Below, in pieces: positions 8,603 to 17,682 of a DNA stretch of 64,000 nucleotides. Source of the DNA: Hirschia litorea (lineage in GTDB: Bacteria > Pseudomonadota > Alphaproteobacteria > Caulobacterales > Hyphomonadaceae); assembly GCF_042665075.1 (NCBI RefSeq), contig NZ_JBHTBR010000002.1:620001-684000 (forward strand), read 5' to 3'. Each line of letters starts with the position of its first letter. Position 1 is the first letter of the stretch. The translations under genes and the position numbers were made by a program. The notes beneath the pieces were generated by a model that searched no databases, had not been told where the DNA came from, and saw only the letters and a program-made list of their open reading frames with translations.

Positions 8603-10120
8603 TTACTGACCTATAGATGAAGGCATCAATTTTAGCTCATCCATTAGATGTCGGTCTATCACTTTGCCACTCTTAATAACGAATTCGATATCGGCAATCG
8701 CATGTATATTATCTAACGGATCCGAATTCAGAATCACTAAGTCTGCAATCATTCCTTGACGAATAGTTCCAATTTCATCTTCCTTTCCGAAGAAAGCTGC
8801 TGGCGTATAGGTCGCGGCTTTAAGGGTTTCCAATGGGGAAAGACCTGCCTCAACTAACATAAATAATTCTTGATGAAGGCTAGCTCCTGGCGTCAGAAAA
8901 CCAATAGGCGCATCAGTACCGGCTATAATTTCAACCCCATTATTATGTAATTCGACAATCATAGACTGCATCCAATTATCATAAGCCCATTCTTCTTCAC
9001 TTGGAGCGTAGCCTAAGAGCTTACTTGAACGCTCTTTCCACCCATCACCTACAGCTGCAGGTATGAGAGAAAAAGTTTCCCTCCATTCTTTGTCTTTAAA
9101 TAAAGCGCGTGTAAAAAAACGCGTGATAGCTAATGTAGGTGTTTGAAATACACGATTATCTGCAAGTGATTGAATCACTTCGTCACAAGCCGAACCATCA
9201 ATTGATGCAACACTTTTCGCACGTTGAGATTTGTGTATGGCAGCCCTTAAAGTACCGCCATGAGGTGCATCAACGGCATCAAGCATTTTCATACGTTCAT
9301 GCCACAATTCATCCGACATAGCAGAACAACTAAATTCCAAATTTCGTAGATGTTGAAAGTCCGACGCACCTGCTTCCGCCGCTTCTTGAACTGTCATAGA
9401 GAGTGGAACATGAGCGGCTACTGGTAATTGATGATACTTAGCGCGTTTAACAACAGCTTTGAACACGTCACTGGGCAACATCTCATATGCTTTGATGAAA
9501 TCAACTCCATCGGCAGCGAGTTTGTCGACCAAAGCTTTACCCTCCTCTGGACTTGCTGCAGAGAAGGCAATATCCGGGAATGACGGTGTCTCGCCATTAT
9601 AAACTGCGTTCGGTCCGTCTATTAGTGGACCGGACACATATAGCGATGGTGAAAGCGGATTGTTTTTAGAATCGGCCCTCGCTTCTGCTAATAATTCGAG
9701 GTGACCACCTGTATCACGTAGAGACGTAACGCCATGAGCAATGGAAAGCGGGAAAAACGTTCGGTAATCTAACCCTTCAGTGTAGCTCAAATGAACATGG
9801 GCATCCCACAAACCTGGAATAAGGTATTTATTGGTACCATCAATGTGAGACGTTTCTTTTTCTTCGGCATAGGTCTGCGCTAAAGAAAAATCGTCGCCGG
9901 AATACAATATTTTGTCGCCTGCTATAACAACGTATTGCTGCTCCCTCGCGCCATGTATTCCATCGATAGTAGTTATATTGTCAATCAAAATAGCATTAGG
10001 TTTAAGAGATGTCTCAAGAGAGCCTTCTGAGGTATTTCGGTCAATCCAACAGGCTGCTAACAATAAGCTGATGGATAGAATGGCTATATTTCGTATGGGT
10101 CTCGTCGCAATAAATCGCAT
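8603..10120 (-). CDS. amidohydrolase-family lipoprotein (imidazolonepropionase-like)
   Basis: A 505-residue secreted metal-dependent hydrolase. The N terminus is a lipoprotein signal ending in LLLAAC with the lipidated Cys24, so the enzyme should be anchored in the outer or inner membrane facing the periplasm. The amidohydrolase barrel shows DAHVHL (His108, His110), a lysine-bearing FIKAYE segment that may be the carbamylated metal bridge, HVPLS, and GTDAPIG with the conserved Asp. Members of this group include prolidase-like enzymes and hydrolases of N-acyl amino acids or cyclic imides, so the substrate cannot be given. GAGG lies about ten bases before the start. The molybdoenzyme gene 80 bases upstream is on the same strand and could share transcription. 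Confidence 0.8.
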   Translation of the reverse strand: MRFIATRPIRNIAILSISLLLAACWIDRNTSEGSLETSLKPNAILIDNITTIDGIHGAREQQYVVIAGDKILYSGDDFSLAQTYAEEKETSHIDGTNKYLIPGLWDAHVHLSYTEGLDYRTFFPLSIAHGVTSLRDTGGHLELLAEARADSKNNPLSPSLYVSGPLIDGPNAVYNGETPSFPDIAFSAASPEEGKALVDKLAADGVDFIKAYEMLPSDVFKAVVKRAKYHQLPVAAHVPLSMTVQEAAEAGASDFQHLRNLEFSCSAMSDELWHERMKMLDAVDAPHGGTLRAAIHKSQRAKSVASIDGSACDEVIQSLADNRVFQTPTLAITRFFTRALFKDKEWRETFSLIPAAVGDGWKERSSKLLGYAPSEEEWAYDNWMQSMIVELHNNGVEIIAGTDAPIGFLTPGASLHQELFMLVEAGLSPLETLKAATYTPAAFFGKEDEIGTIRQGMIADLVILNSDPLDNIHAIADIEFVIKSGKVIDRHLMDELKLMPSSIGQ

Positions 10121-10200
10121 AATCAGCCAGCCTCTAGATTGAGCATCATTTTAGCATACGTATATTAATGATATATCTTTTCAGCAATCATTGCCTTAGG

Positions 10201-12381
10201 TCAAGGGTTTTCAACCTCAACCTCAATGCGCACTGATTTGAACGCTGGTGTTTTGCTAAGCGGGTCAACTTCTGTATTCGTGAGAACATTTGATTCTGGA
10301 TAATATGCCATAACGTTCTTGCGAGGCAGATCAAAAGGATAAACACTTACCCCTTCCATCTTGCCTTGCGTTGATTTTAAACAGACCTTGCTACCTTTAA
10401 TAAGGTTTAAATCCTCCATATCGTCCTTGTTCATCAGAACAGACCAACGACTATCCGTTCCTCGATAGCTATCCTTTTCTTCGTATATTATGGAGTTGAA
10501 CTGCCCTTCACTTCTTACTGTAGAAAGAACGAAACCATCAAATTTCTTCTGACCTTCACCAAATGACCTTACCTTAAAGTTAGCTCTCCCATTTGGAGTT
10601 TTAAAATGAGGCTTGTGAAGCAATCTGTTAGATATATGAAATTCGATTTTTGCCGTATCTAGGCTACTCAGTTTTTCCATGCCTGGAATAATTTCAGCGA
10701 TTGCATGGCGAACATTTTTGTGTTTTTTGAACGTTTGAAAATCAATGGGACAGTCTTGAAGCAGATCTGAAGCTATATCAGATAAAATAACAGATTCAGG
10801 GCGTGTATTCTCCATCCTATGTATGCCGCCATCACTCAAACGCACAAAATTAAACATTGATTCTTGGGAAGTTGGTTCCCATTCCTCATCGCGTGCGGTT
10901 ACTGGAAGCACTAACATCTCCGTGTCGTCCGCTCCGTAGAAATGACTTTGATTAAGTGTTGTCGTTAAACTCAACTTGAACCCAATGGAATTTAAAGCCT
11001 GTTCTGCCCAAATAGAATTAGGATTAGCGGCATATAGATTCCCACCCATAAGGATTGCTGCATCCATTTGCCCATTATAGGCAGCTTCCATGCAAGCCAT
11101 GGTATCTAAACCCTGCCGGCTTGGAAGTTCAATTCCGAACACCGATTCAATTTTGCTTATAATTTCTTTGGCTAGTACAGGCTTTACACCAATTGTTCCA
11201 ATTCCTTGGACATTTGAATGTCCACGTAAGGGAAGTAGACCCGCACCTCGACGACCGACCATTCCCATAAGTAGGGCTAAGTTTGAAATATACTCTATAT
11301 TTTCAGTCCCATGAAGGTGGTGAGTCATTCCCATCCCCCATGAGAAAACAGCATTTTGGGACGAGATGTATATTTCTGCTAGCGCATCTATCTGCTGTTT
11401 TGGTACACCACATCTGCTAATCAACTCATCCCAAGAGCTATTGTTGATGTCTAATAAAAATGCTTCAAAATTATTGGTGTATTGCTCTATAAACGCATCA
11501 TCTTGAGCATTCTTTTCTATAATACATTTTGCTATCGCCTTAAATAGTGAAATGTCCTCACCAATATTCAGCTGTATGTAGATTGATGCGATTTCACTTC
11601 CACCGCTCAGAAGTGATTTTGCACTTTTAGGAACTGCAAACTTTACCAATCCAGGTTCTTTTGCGGGGTTAATAACTATGACTTGGCCACCACGTTCCCG
11701 ACAGGCCTTTAGCTGATGAATATACCTTGGATGATTAGAAGATGGATTGGCACCAATTACAAAAATGGTATCAGCTAGTTTCAAGTCATCGAATTCAACC
11801 GTTGCTGTGCCCGTTCCTATTGTTTCCGCCAATGCCACTCCCGTGGCCTGATGACAGTAGTAAGAGCAATTTGTAACGTTATTCGTGCCGTATAAACGTG
11901 CAAATAATTGAAAAATAAAACCAGCTTCGTTGGAAGAGCGACCAGAAGCATAGAAAAAGCTGCGTTCTGGCTTTATGGCAGCCAATCTATCAACAGCGAT
12001 TTGCATGGCTTCATCCCAGCTAATTGGCGTGTATTTATCGGCGCCAGCTAGTTTGTGAATTGGGAAACCTAAACGTCCTAATTTTTCGATATTCTTTGGA
12101 GGGAGTTCTTTTAGTTCGCAAAGAAGATGTCTGAAGACTTCAACGGGGATTGCCGGCTGGATGTCTGTTGATTGTGCCTGAACGCTTTTATTGCAAACCG
12201 AAGGAAATTCCCCCGCTTCGTTTGTCATTCCGCCCAACTGCCCGCCCATACCAAAGGCACAGGCTTTACAGGTGTTTTTCGACTTTAGCGCTTTGGCGGC
12301 CTTTGCAATACCAATGCGACGCACTGTATTTAACGTATAAAGTACTTTCTTTGCACCGCCGCCAATAGGTTGTGGACTCAT
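10201..12381 (-). CDS. FdhF/YdeP-family molybdopterin oxidoreductase
   Basis: A 726-residue molybdenum enzyme of the FdhF/YdeP group, related to the formate dehydrogenase alpha subunit. The N terminus has a Cys-poor iron-sulphur region (NTCKACAFGMGG, Cys38 and Cys41, and Cys63) rather than the four-cysteine motif of classical formate dehydrogenases. The molybdopterin-binding segments include FYASGRSSNEA, FVIGANPSSNHPR, and RGHSNVQG in the middle; the C-terminal dinucleotide-binding domain begins near RSEGQFNS. No Tat signal is seen, so it is probably cytoplasmic. E. coli YdeP is linked to acid resistance, but the reaction of this group is not established. No fdhD or partner subunit is adjacent. 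The start ATG at 12381 gives the family-typical N terminus. Confidence 0.8.
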   Translation of the reverse strand: MSPQPIGGGAKKVLYTLNTVRRIGIAKAAKALKSKNTCKACAFGMGGQLGGMTNEAGEFPSVCNKSVQAQSTDIQPAIPVEVFRHLLCELKELPPKNIEKLGRLGFPIHKLAGADKYTPISWDEAMQIAVDRLAAIKPERSFFYASGRSSNEAGFIFQLFARLYGTNNVTNCSYYCHQATGVALAETIGTGTATVEFDDLKLADTIFVIGANPSSNHPRYIHQLKACRERGGQVIVINPAKEPGLVKFAVPKSAKSLLSGGSEIASIYIQLNIGEDISLFKAIAKCIIEKNAQDDAFIEQYTNNFEAFLLDINNSSWDELISRCGVPKQQIDALAEIYISSQNAVFSWGMGMTHHLHGTENIEYISNLALLMGMVGRRGAGLLPLRGHSNVQGIGTIGVKPVLAKEIISKIESVFGIELPSRQGLDTMACMEAAYNGQMDAAILMGGNLYAANPNSIWAEQALNSIGFKLSLTTTLNQSHFYGADDTEMLVLPVTARDEEWEPTSQESMFNFVRLSDGGIHRMENTRPESVILSDIASDLLQDCPIDFQTFKKHKNVRHAIAEIIPGMEKLSSLDTAKIEFHISNRLLHKPHFKTPNGRANFKVRSFGEGQKKFDGFVLSTVRSEGQFNSIIYEEKDSYRGTDSRWSVLMNKDDMEDLNLIKGSKVCLKSTQGKMEGVSVYPFDLPRKNVMAYYPESNVLTNTEVDPLSKTPAFKSVRIEVEVENP

Positions 12382-12499
12382 AATGCACCCGCCTCAATCA
12401 TCTTTTATATATTATCGACTGTGGAGACGCTGTTGCAAAAGATCAATTGCCTACACCGAGTTTATAATCAAAGGTGTGGGCATATACTTTTAGATAGTT

Positions 12500-13891
12500 T
12501 TAGATATGCAAGGCATGACCGAGTGCCCCCAGTGCAGCCTCCTGCAATGCTTCTCCACGCGTTGGATGGGCCTGAATTATCATTGCAAGATCTTCTAGAG
12601 TTGATGCCATTTCTATGGCTATTGAAAAGGAAGCTGCCATTTCAGAAATTTCAGCTCCCACACCATGTATACCTAAAACTTCGTGGTTATCTTTGCGTGC
12701 AATCACAAGCACAAAACCATCTTCACGCTCAGTAGACATTGCTCTGCCAGAGGCTGCGAATGGAAACTTGCCTTTTACAACCTCTATTCCTGCATTTTTT
12801 GCTTCAGACAAACTCATCCCAACCGAAACTATTTCTGGATCCGTAAAGCAGACAGCCGGAATACTCTTCTTGTCCCAGATACGTTTGTGTCCTGCCACTA
12901 TCTCTGCAACCATTTCTCCTTGTGCCATCGCGCGGTGAGCAAGCATTGGCTCACCTGTCACATCACCAATAGCATAAAGGTCTCTCATCGATGTCTGACA
13001 TCTTTTATCAATTTTCAAGAAAGGGCCTGCCATATCCAGAGAAAGACTCTCTAATCCGAAGCCGGACACCGAAGCTTTGCGTCCTACAGTTACAAGGACC
13101 TTATCCGCTGGTATTTTAAGCTCTTCACCATTCACATCTGCAAGCAAAGATTTACCATCTTTAGACATTCCTAGCGCCTTTGCGCCTACGTGCAATGTCA
13201 TTCTCAATTCGTTCAGACGTTTTTCAACAGGCTTACTTAAGTCACGATCATATTGCGGTAGGATGTGATCAGCGGCTTCTACTATTGTGACTTTGGAACC
13301 CAATTTGGCAAATGCCATACCTAGCTCCAAACCAATATAACCGCCTCCAACAACAGCTAAACGTTTTGGGACTTTACGTAGTTCTAATGCTTCTGTTGAT
13401 CCACACACTTTTCCACCAAATGGTAAAAATGGTAGTTCTACAGCTGACGATCCGGTTGCGACGACTACATTCTCAGCATAAATTCTCACTACACCGTCTG
13501 GCGTTGTTACATCGACCGTTTTACCGTCAACGAAATTAGCGCGCCCTTGGATGTGCTGTACTCCTGCCTTCTTCAGAAGTCCGGCAACACCGCCAGTTAA
13601 TCGACTTACAATTCCATCCTTCCAATCTATCGTTTTAGAAAAATCCAGTGATGGCTCACTAACCGATATTCCCAGAACATTCTCGCGGGTAAAATGCGTA
13701 GCTTTTTCAAATTCATTTGCAGCATGAATGATTGCTTTTGATGGGATACATCCAACATTCAAACACGTGCCTCCGGGAGCTTTTTCCTCGACAATTATAG
13801 TATCGACACCCAATTGACCGGCGCGTATTGCGCAGACATATCCACCCGGCCCCGCACCTATGACGAGCAATTTACAGTTTTTCTTAGCCAT
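12500..13891 (-). CDS. lpdA: dihydrolipoyl dehydrogenase, E3 of the branched-chain complex
   Basis: A 463-residue flavoprotein that reoxidises dihydrolipoamide on E2 and passes electrons to NAD. It has the N-terminal FAD motif VIGAGPGGYVCAIRAG and the redox disulfide in GGTCLNVGCIPSK (Cys43, Cys48). It also has the NAD motif VVGGGYIGLELG, the second FAD segment YAIGDVTGEPMLAH and the C-terminal His-Glu pair in QAHPTRGEALQEAA. It is the last gene of the E1alpha-E1beta-E2-E3 operon, starting three bases after the E2 stop codon. It is probably dedicated to the branched-chain dehydrogenase (an LpdV role) but may be shared with other 2-oxoacid dehydrogenases, including the mdeB-like E1. The 118 bases downstream, before the YdeP-type gene, show no strong terminator. 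Confidence 0.95.
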   Translation of the reverse strand: MAKKNCKLLVIGAGPGGYVCAIRAGQLGVDTIIVEEKAPGGTCLNVGCIPSKAIIHAANEFEKATHFTRENVLGISVSEPSLDFSKTIDWKDGIVSRLTGGVAGLLKKAGVQHIQGRANFVDGKTVDVTTPDGVVRIYAENVVVATGSSAVELPFLPFGGKVCGSTEALELRKVPKRLAVVGGGYIGLELGMAFAKLGSKVTIVEAADHILPQYDRDLSKPVEKRLNELRMTLHVGAKALGMSKDGKSLLADVNGEELKIPADKVLVTVGRKASVSGFGLESLSLDMAGPFLKIDKRCQTSMRDLYAIGDVTGEPMLAHRAMAQGEMVAEIVAGHKRIWDKKSIPAVCFTDPEIVSVGMSLSEAKNAGIEVVKGKFPFAASGRAMSTEREDGFVLVIARKDNHEVLGIHGVGAEISEMAASFSIAIEMASTLEDLAMIIQAHPTRGEALQEAALGALGHALHI

Positions 13892-13894
13892 GCC

Positions 13895-15178
13895 TTAGCT
13901 CCCCATGAAAATTAGTGCTGGAGTTTCCAGTAGATTTTTTACGCGTTGAACAAACACAGCTGCATCCCAGCCATCAATGATACGGTGATCAAAGCTCGAT
14001 GACAGGTTCATCATTTTTCGAGGCACAAATTCAGAACCATCCCAATGCGGACGGACCACCATTTTGTTCACACCAACAATGGCGACTTCTGGATGATTAA
14101 TAATAGGCGTTGTAGCGATCGCGCCTAGAGGACCAAGCGATGTAATCGTTATGGTTGATCCACTCAACTCTTCGCGCTTTGCTGTACCGTCCCGCGCAGC
14201 GCCAGAAAGGCGTGCTAACTCATTGGCACTGTCCCAAACAGTCATTGCTTCTGCATTCCTAAGTACAGGAACAATCAAACCGTTGTCGGTCATCGTTGCA
14301 ATACCTGCGTGAACGCCATTGAAACGACGTACAAAACCATCATCATCATAATAGTGCGCGTTCATTTCAGGGTGGTCTTCCACAGCCTTAACAACCGCCG
14401 CGAGTATGAAAGGTAGAACAGTAAGCTTTGGCTTGTCGCCTCGATTGTCATTCAGCTTAGCGCGCAAGTCCTCTACTGCTGAGACATCGACTTCTTCAAC
14501 AATAGTAATATGCGGAATGCGTTCATTTGCGAGTGACATTTTCTCTGCGATCTTCTTGCGAAGACCATTGATTTTTATATCCGTTTCACCCGAGCGAGCT
14601 ATACCGGATACACGCCCTATACTATGAGATTTTTGCCCCACGGGGTTTTCAAACACATTATCTAGGTCTGCATGCGTGATACGGCCAGACGGACCAGAAC
14701 CAATAACCTGACGCAAATCAATGCCGGCTTCTATTGCGCGGTGACGCACGGCTGGTGATGCCAGTGGTGCTTGTCCTTTTGCGCGCGGCGTACCAATGCT
14801 TGCTGAAGGTGCTGGTGCCCTATTTGAAGGCGCTTTACTCTCAACAGGTTGAGCTGCGGGTGCAGGCTCAATTTTTTTCGGTTTGGCGGGTGCTGTTGCT
14901 ACTGGCGCATCCTTAGCTTCATCAATCTGAACGTCATCACTTGTTTCAATTCGAACAAGATCAGCGCCAACTGCTAATGTTTCACCAACTTCGGTGGCCA
15001 GCCAACTAATGGTGCCATGGCATAAAGAAGGTATTTCAACAGTTGCTTTATCTGTGAGTACGGCTGCAATGACATCATCTTCACGTACTTCATCACCGAT
15101 TTTAACGTGCCATTCAACGATCTCAACCTCGGTAACACCCTCACCGACATCTGGAAGTTTAATTGCTATCGTTTTCAT
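13895..15178 (-). CDS. bkdB: branched-chain 2-oxoacid dehydrogenase E2 (lipoamide acyltransferase)
   Basis: A 427-residue acyltransferase core of the branched-chain 2-oxoacid dehydrogenase. It has one N-terminal lipoyl domain with the lipoylated lysine Lys44 in LTDKATVEIPS, then an Ala/Pro-rich linker. The E1/E3-binding domain follows (SPAVRHRAIEAG to GRITHADLD), and the catalytic domain carries DHRIIDG (His398). It transfers acyl groups such as isobutyryl and isovaleryl to CoA. The ATG at 15178 is chosen because MKTIAIKLPDVGEG is the conserved start and GGAGGA at 15184-15189 precedes it; an in-frame start 90 bases upstream would overlap the E1beta gene. The start follows the E1beta stop by one base (TAATATG), so the two are probably translationally coupled. 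A pyruvate dehydrogenase E2 is less likely given the neighbouring E1alpha. Confidence 0.93.
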   Translation of the reverse strand: MKTIAIKLPDVGEGVTEVEIVEWHVKIGDEVREDDVIAAVLTDKATVEIPSLCHGTISWLATEVGETLAVGADLVRIETSDDVQIDEAKDAPVATAPAKPKKIEPAPAAQPVESKAPSNRAPAPSASIGTPRAKGQAPLASPAVRHRAIEAGIDLRQVIGSGPSGRITHADLDNVFENPVGQKSHSIGRVSGIARSGETDIKINGLRKKIAEKMSLANERIPHITIVEEVDVSAVEDLRAKLNDNRGDKPKLTVLPFILAAVVKAVEDHPEMNAHYYDDDGFVRRFNGVHAGIATMTDNGLIVPVLRNAEAMTVWDSANELARLSGAARDGTAKREELSGSTITITSLGPLGAIATTPIINHPEVAIVGVNKMVVRPHWDGSEFVPRKMMNLSSSFDHRIIDGWDAAVFVQRVKNLLETPALIFMGS

Positions 15179-15179
15179 A

Positions 15180-16193
15180 TTATTCCTCCATCGCTTTTTC
15201 GAGTGCACGTTTGATACGCTTGGGCCCAGGGAAGTAATCCCACTCTTGCGCGTGTGGATATGGAGCATCCCACCCAGTGACCCGAGTTACTGGTGATTCT
15301 AGGTGATAAAAGCAGGCCTCTTGCACTTCAGAGATAAGTTCAGCCCCAAAACCGGATGTTCGCGTGCCTTCATGAACAACAACACACCGACGTGTTTTCT
15401 GCACCGACTTTACGATAGTATCTAAATCAAGCGGCAGCAGAGTACGAAGATCAATAATTTCCGCATCTATTCCAGACTCATTTACGGCAGCTTCGGCTAC
15501 ATAAACCATCGTTCCATAAGCTAGAATGGTGACATCTGCACCTTCACGATAGATGGATGCTTTCCCTAGAGGGGTTTTGTAATAGCCGTCTGGCACTTCC
15601 CCCAACGGGTGTGATGCCCAACCTATTGATTGGGCTTCATGATGTCCGTCAAAAGGACCGTTATAAATACGTTTTGGTTCCAGAAATATCACAGGGTCAG
15701 GATCTTCTATCGCAGCAATCAACAACCCCTTTGCATCTACAGGCGATGAAGGTTGCACGACCTTCAGCCCGGAAACGTGCGTAAATATAGCCTCTGGGCT
15801 TTGGCTATGCGTCTGCCCACCAAATATCCCGCCGCCTGTCGGCATACGTATAACCATTGGACACGTAAACTGCCCCGCTGAACGATGACGTAGACGCGCA
15901 GCTTCTTGCGAAATTTGGTCAAATGCGGGAAACACATAATCAGCAAACTGCACTTCTACACATGGACGCATGCCTTGCGCGGCCATGCCGACACCCATGC
16001 CAACAATCGCGCTCTCATTGATGGGCGTATCAAACACACGTTCATTGCCGTATTTCTTTTGCAGACCGGCTGTGCAACGAAAAACACCACCAAAATATCC
16101 TACATCTTCGCCCATCACTATTACATTGGGGTCTTTATCAAGCATTACATCCATTGCTGAACGAACAGCTTCAATCATTGTCATACGCGACAT
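15180..16193 (-). CDS. bkdA2: branched-chain 2-oxoacid dehydrogenase E1 beta subunit
   Basis: A 337-residue transketolase-like beta subunit that forms the alpha2beta2 E1 with the adjacent alpha subunit. Recognisable segments are VIVMGEDVGYFGGVFR near the N terminus, the DTPINESAIVGMGVGMAA segment, FADYVFPAFDQI, and IDLRTLLPLD followed by VVHEGTRTSGFGAEL in the C-terminal domain. GGVFR and HSQSPEA agree with branched-chain rather than pyruvate E1 beta subunits. Its start lies one base after the E1alpha stop codon (TAATATG), and the same spacing repeats at its 3' junction with E2, indicating tight co-expression of the complex subunits. Confidence 0.94.
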   Translation of the reverse strand: MSRMTMIEAVRSAMDVMLDKDPNVIVMGEDVGYFGGVFRCTAGLQKKYGNERVFDTPINESAIVGMGVGMAAQGMRPCVEVQFADYVFPAFDQISQEAARLRHRSAGQFTCPMVIRMPTGGGIFGGQTHSQSPEAIFTHVSGLKVVQPSSPVDAKGLLIAAIEDPDPVIFLEPKRIYNGPFDGHHEAQSIGWASHPLGEVPDGYYKTPLGKASIYREGADVTILAYGTMVYVAEAAVNESGIDAEIIDLRTLLPLDLDTIVKSVQKTRRCVVVHEGTRTSGFGAELISEVQEACFYHLESPVTRVTGWDAPYPHAQEWDYFPGPKRIKRALEKAMEE

Positions 16194-16194
16194 A

Positions 16195-17427
16195 TTAAGC
16201 TCCCATTTCTTGACGTTGACGACGCAAATGCTCAGGCATTTCTTCGTAAACGCCTTGGAAAATAGCTGTTGGAGAGAGCATTTGTGGGGATAGGAATGTT
16301 CCTAATGCTTCACTGGCTTTTTGATATCCGATGACTTCGTCCATAATTTCGGCTTCACCTTGCTTATGGCGGTCTTCAGACCATTTCCCGCGTAAGATGA
16401 GATGCTTCTTTAACCTTTCCACCGGATCACCCAATGGCCAAGCTTCTGCTTCATCTTTAGGTCTGTACACTGATGCATCATCAGATGTGGAGTGAGCAGC
16501 AACACGGTATGTAAGCCACTCAATAGCAACCGGACCGTGTCCAGAGCGCGCACGTGCAGTTGCCCACTTTGTCGCTGCCATAACTGCTAAAAAGTCGTTT
16601 CCATCGACACGAATAGATGTGATGCCGTAACCTACTCCACGACTGGCAAACGTTGAGGCTGACCCACCTGCCGTACCTGAAAAACTAGAGATGGCCCATT
16701 GGTTGTTGACCACATTTAGAACAACAGGAGGCTTGTAAACAGCGGCTGTTACCATAGCTGAATGGTAATCACTTGCGGCGGTTGCGCCATCGCCAATCCA
16801 TGCAGCTGCAATGTTATCATGGCCTGTTAATGCTGACGCCATCGCCCAGCCGACTGCTTGCACGTATTGCGTGCCGAGGTTCCCTGAGATTGTGAAAAAA
16901 CCATAGTCACGTGCAGAATGAAGCGTAGGTAATTGGCGACCGCTCAAGGGATCATTTTCATTTTGGTAAAACTGACCAAAGAGCATTTCGAGCGGATAAT
17001 CAGCTGCGATTAGCAAAGATTGCTGACGGTATGTAGGAAAGTTCATATCTCCCTTAACAAGCTGACGCTGGAAAGCACATCCTATGGCTTCCTCTCCAGT
17101 ACATTGAAGATAGAACGTAGTTTTACCCTGACGTTGAGCGTTTAGCATGCGTTTATCTATTGCGCGCATTTTCAGCATATCCCGCAACCCTTGAAGGAGA
17201 GCATCATCTATGCCTTCTTCTCCAAGGTACTCAGCCCATGGGCCAACAGCATTGCCTTCATCATCCAGAACACGGATAAGTCCGTTTGCATATGGCCGTG
17301 AGTCTTCAGCGCTCATATCCAGTGGTGGTACGGGCAGTAAACCAGGCTCAGGTATTTTTAATTGAGAAAAATCAGGCGCTTCGCCCGGTCGCGCAGATGG
17401 CTGCGGAAAATTCAATTTAATAGTCAT
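16195..17427 (-). CDS. bkdA1: branched-chain 2-oxoacid dehydrogenase E1 alpha subunit
   Basis: This 410-residue alpha subunit binds thiamine diphosphate and decarboxylates the 2-oxoacids of valine, leucine and isoleucine. The TPP motif runs from GDGATAASD (residues 212-220) to NNQWAIS (241-247). The N-terminal extension of about 80 residues and the QGKTTFYLQCTGEEA segment are typical of branched-chain E1 alpha. YRVAAHSTSDD is the loop that contacts the active site. GGAGG lies 11 bases before the ATG. The 255 bases separating it from mmsB upstream hold a widely spaced inverted repeat (ATCACG facing CGTGAT, about 17488-17514) and no convincing terminator, so the operon may have its own promoter or be read through from the mms genes. 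No BkdR-type regulator is adjacent. Confidence 0.94.
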   Translation of the reverse strand: MTIKLNFPQPSARPGEAPDFSQLKIPEPGLLPVPPLDMSAEDSRPYANGLIRVLDDEGNAVGPWAEYLGEEGIDDALLQGLRDMLKMRAIDKRMLNAQRQGKTTFYLQCTGEEAIGCAFQRQLVKGDMNFPTYRQQSLLIAADYPLEMLFGQFYQNENDPLSGRQLPTLHSARDYGFFTISGNLGTQYVQAVGWAMASALTGHDNIAAAWIGDGATAASDYHSAMVTAAVYKPPVVLNVVNNQWAISSFSGTAGGSASTFASRGVGYGITSIRVDGNDFLAVMAATKWATARARSGHGPVAIEWLTYRVAAHSTSDDASVYRPKDEAEAWPLGDPVERLKKHLILRGKWSEDRHKQGEAEIMDEVIGYQKASEALGTFLSPQMLSPTAIFQGVYEEMPEHLRRQRQEMGA

Positions 17428-17682
17428 TTAGCACGTTTCCTCCTTCTATTAGCAGGAAACGAAATTTGTGAATGTGTTTTATCACGCCCGTTCCTCCGCT
17501 ACAGCCGTGATCGATGTTTCTTTTTTGAAACTATTCCACACAGCACCGCTTGCAGAGGCATCATACACCACTTTATAAGGTAATGCTAATCTATTATTGC
17601 TCGTATATAAATATATTTAGGATAAACCGCCTCTCAAAAAGACATACGAGGCATTATTTATCACTACTCCATCGAGGGAGCA

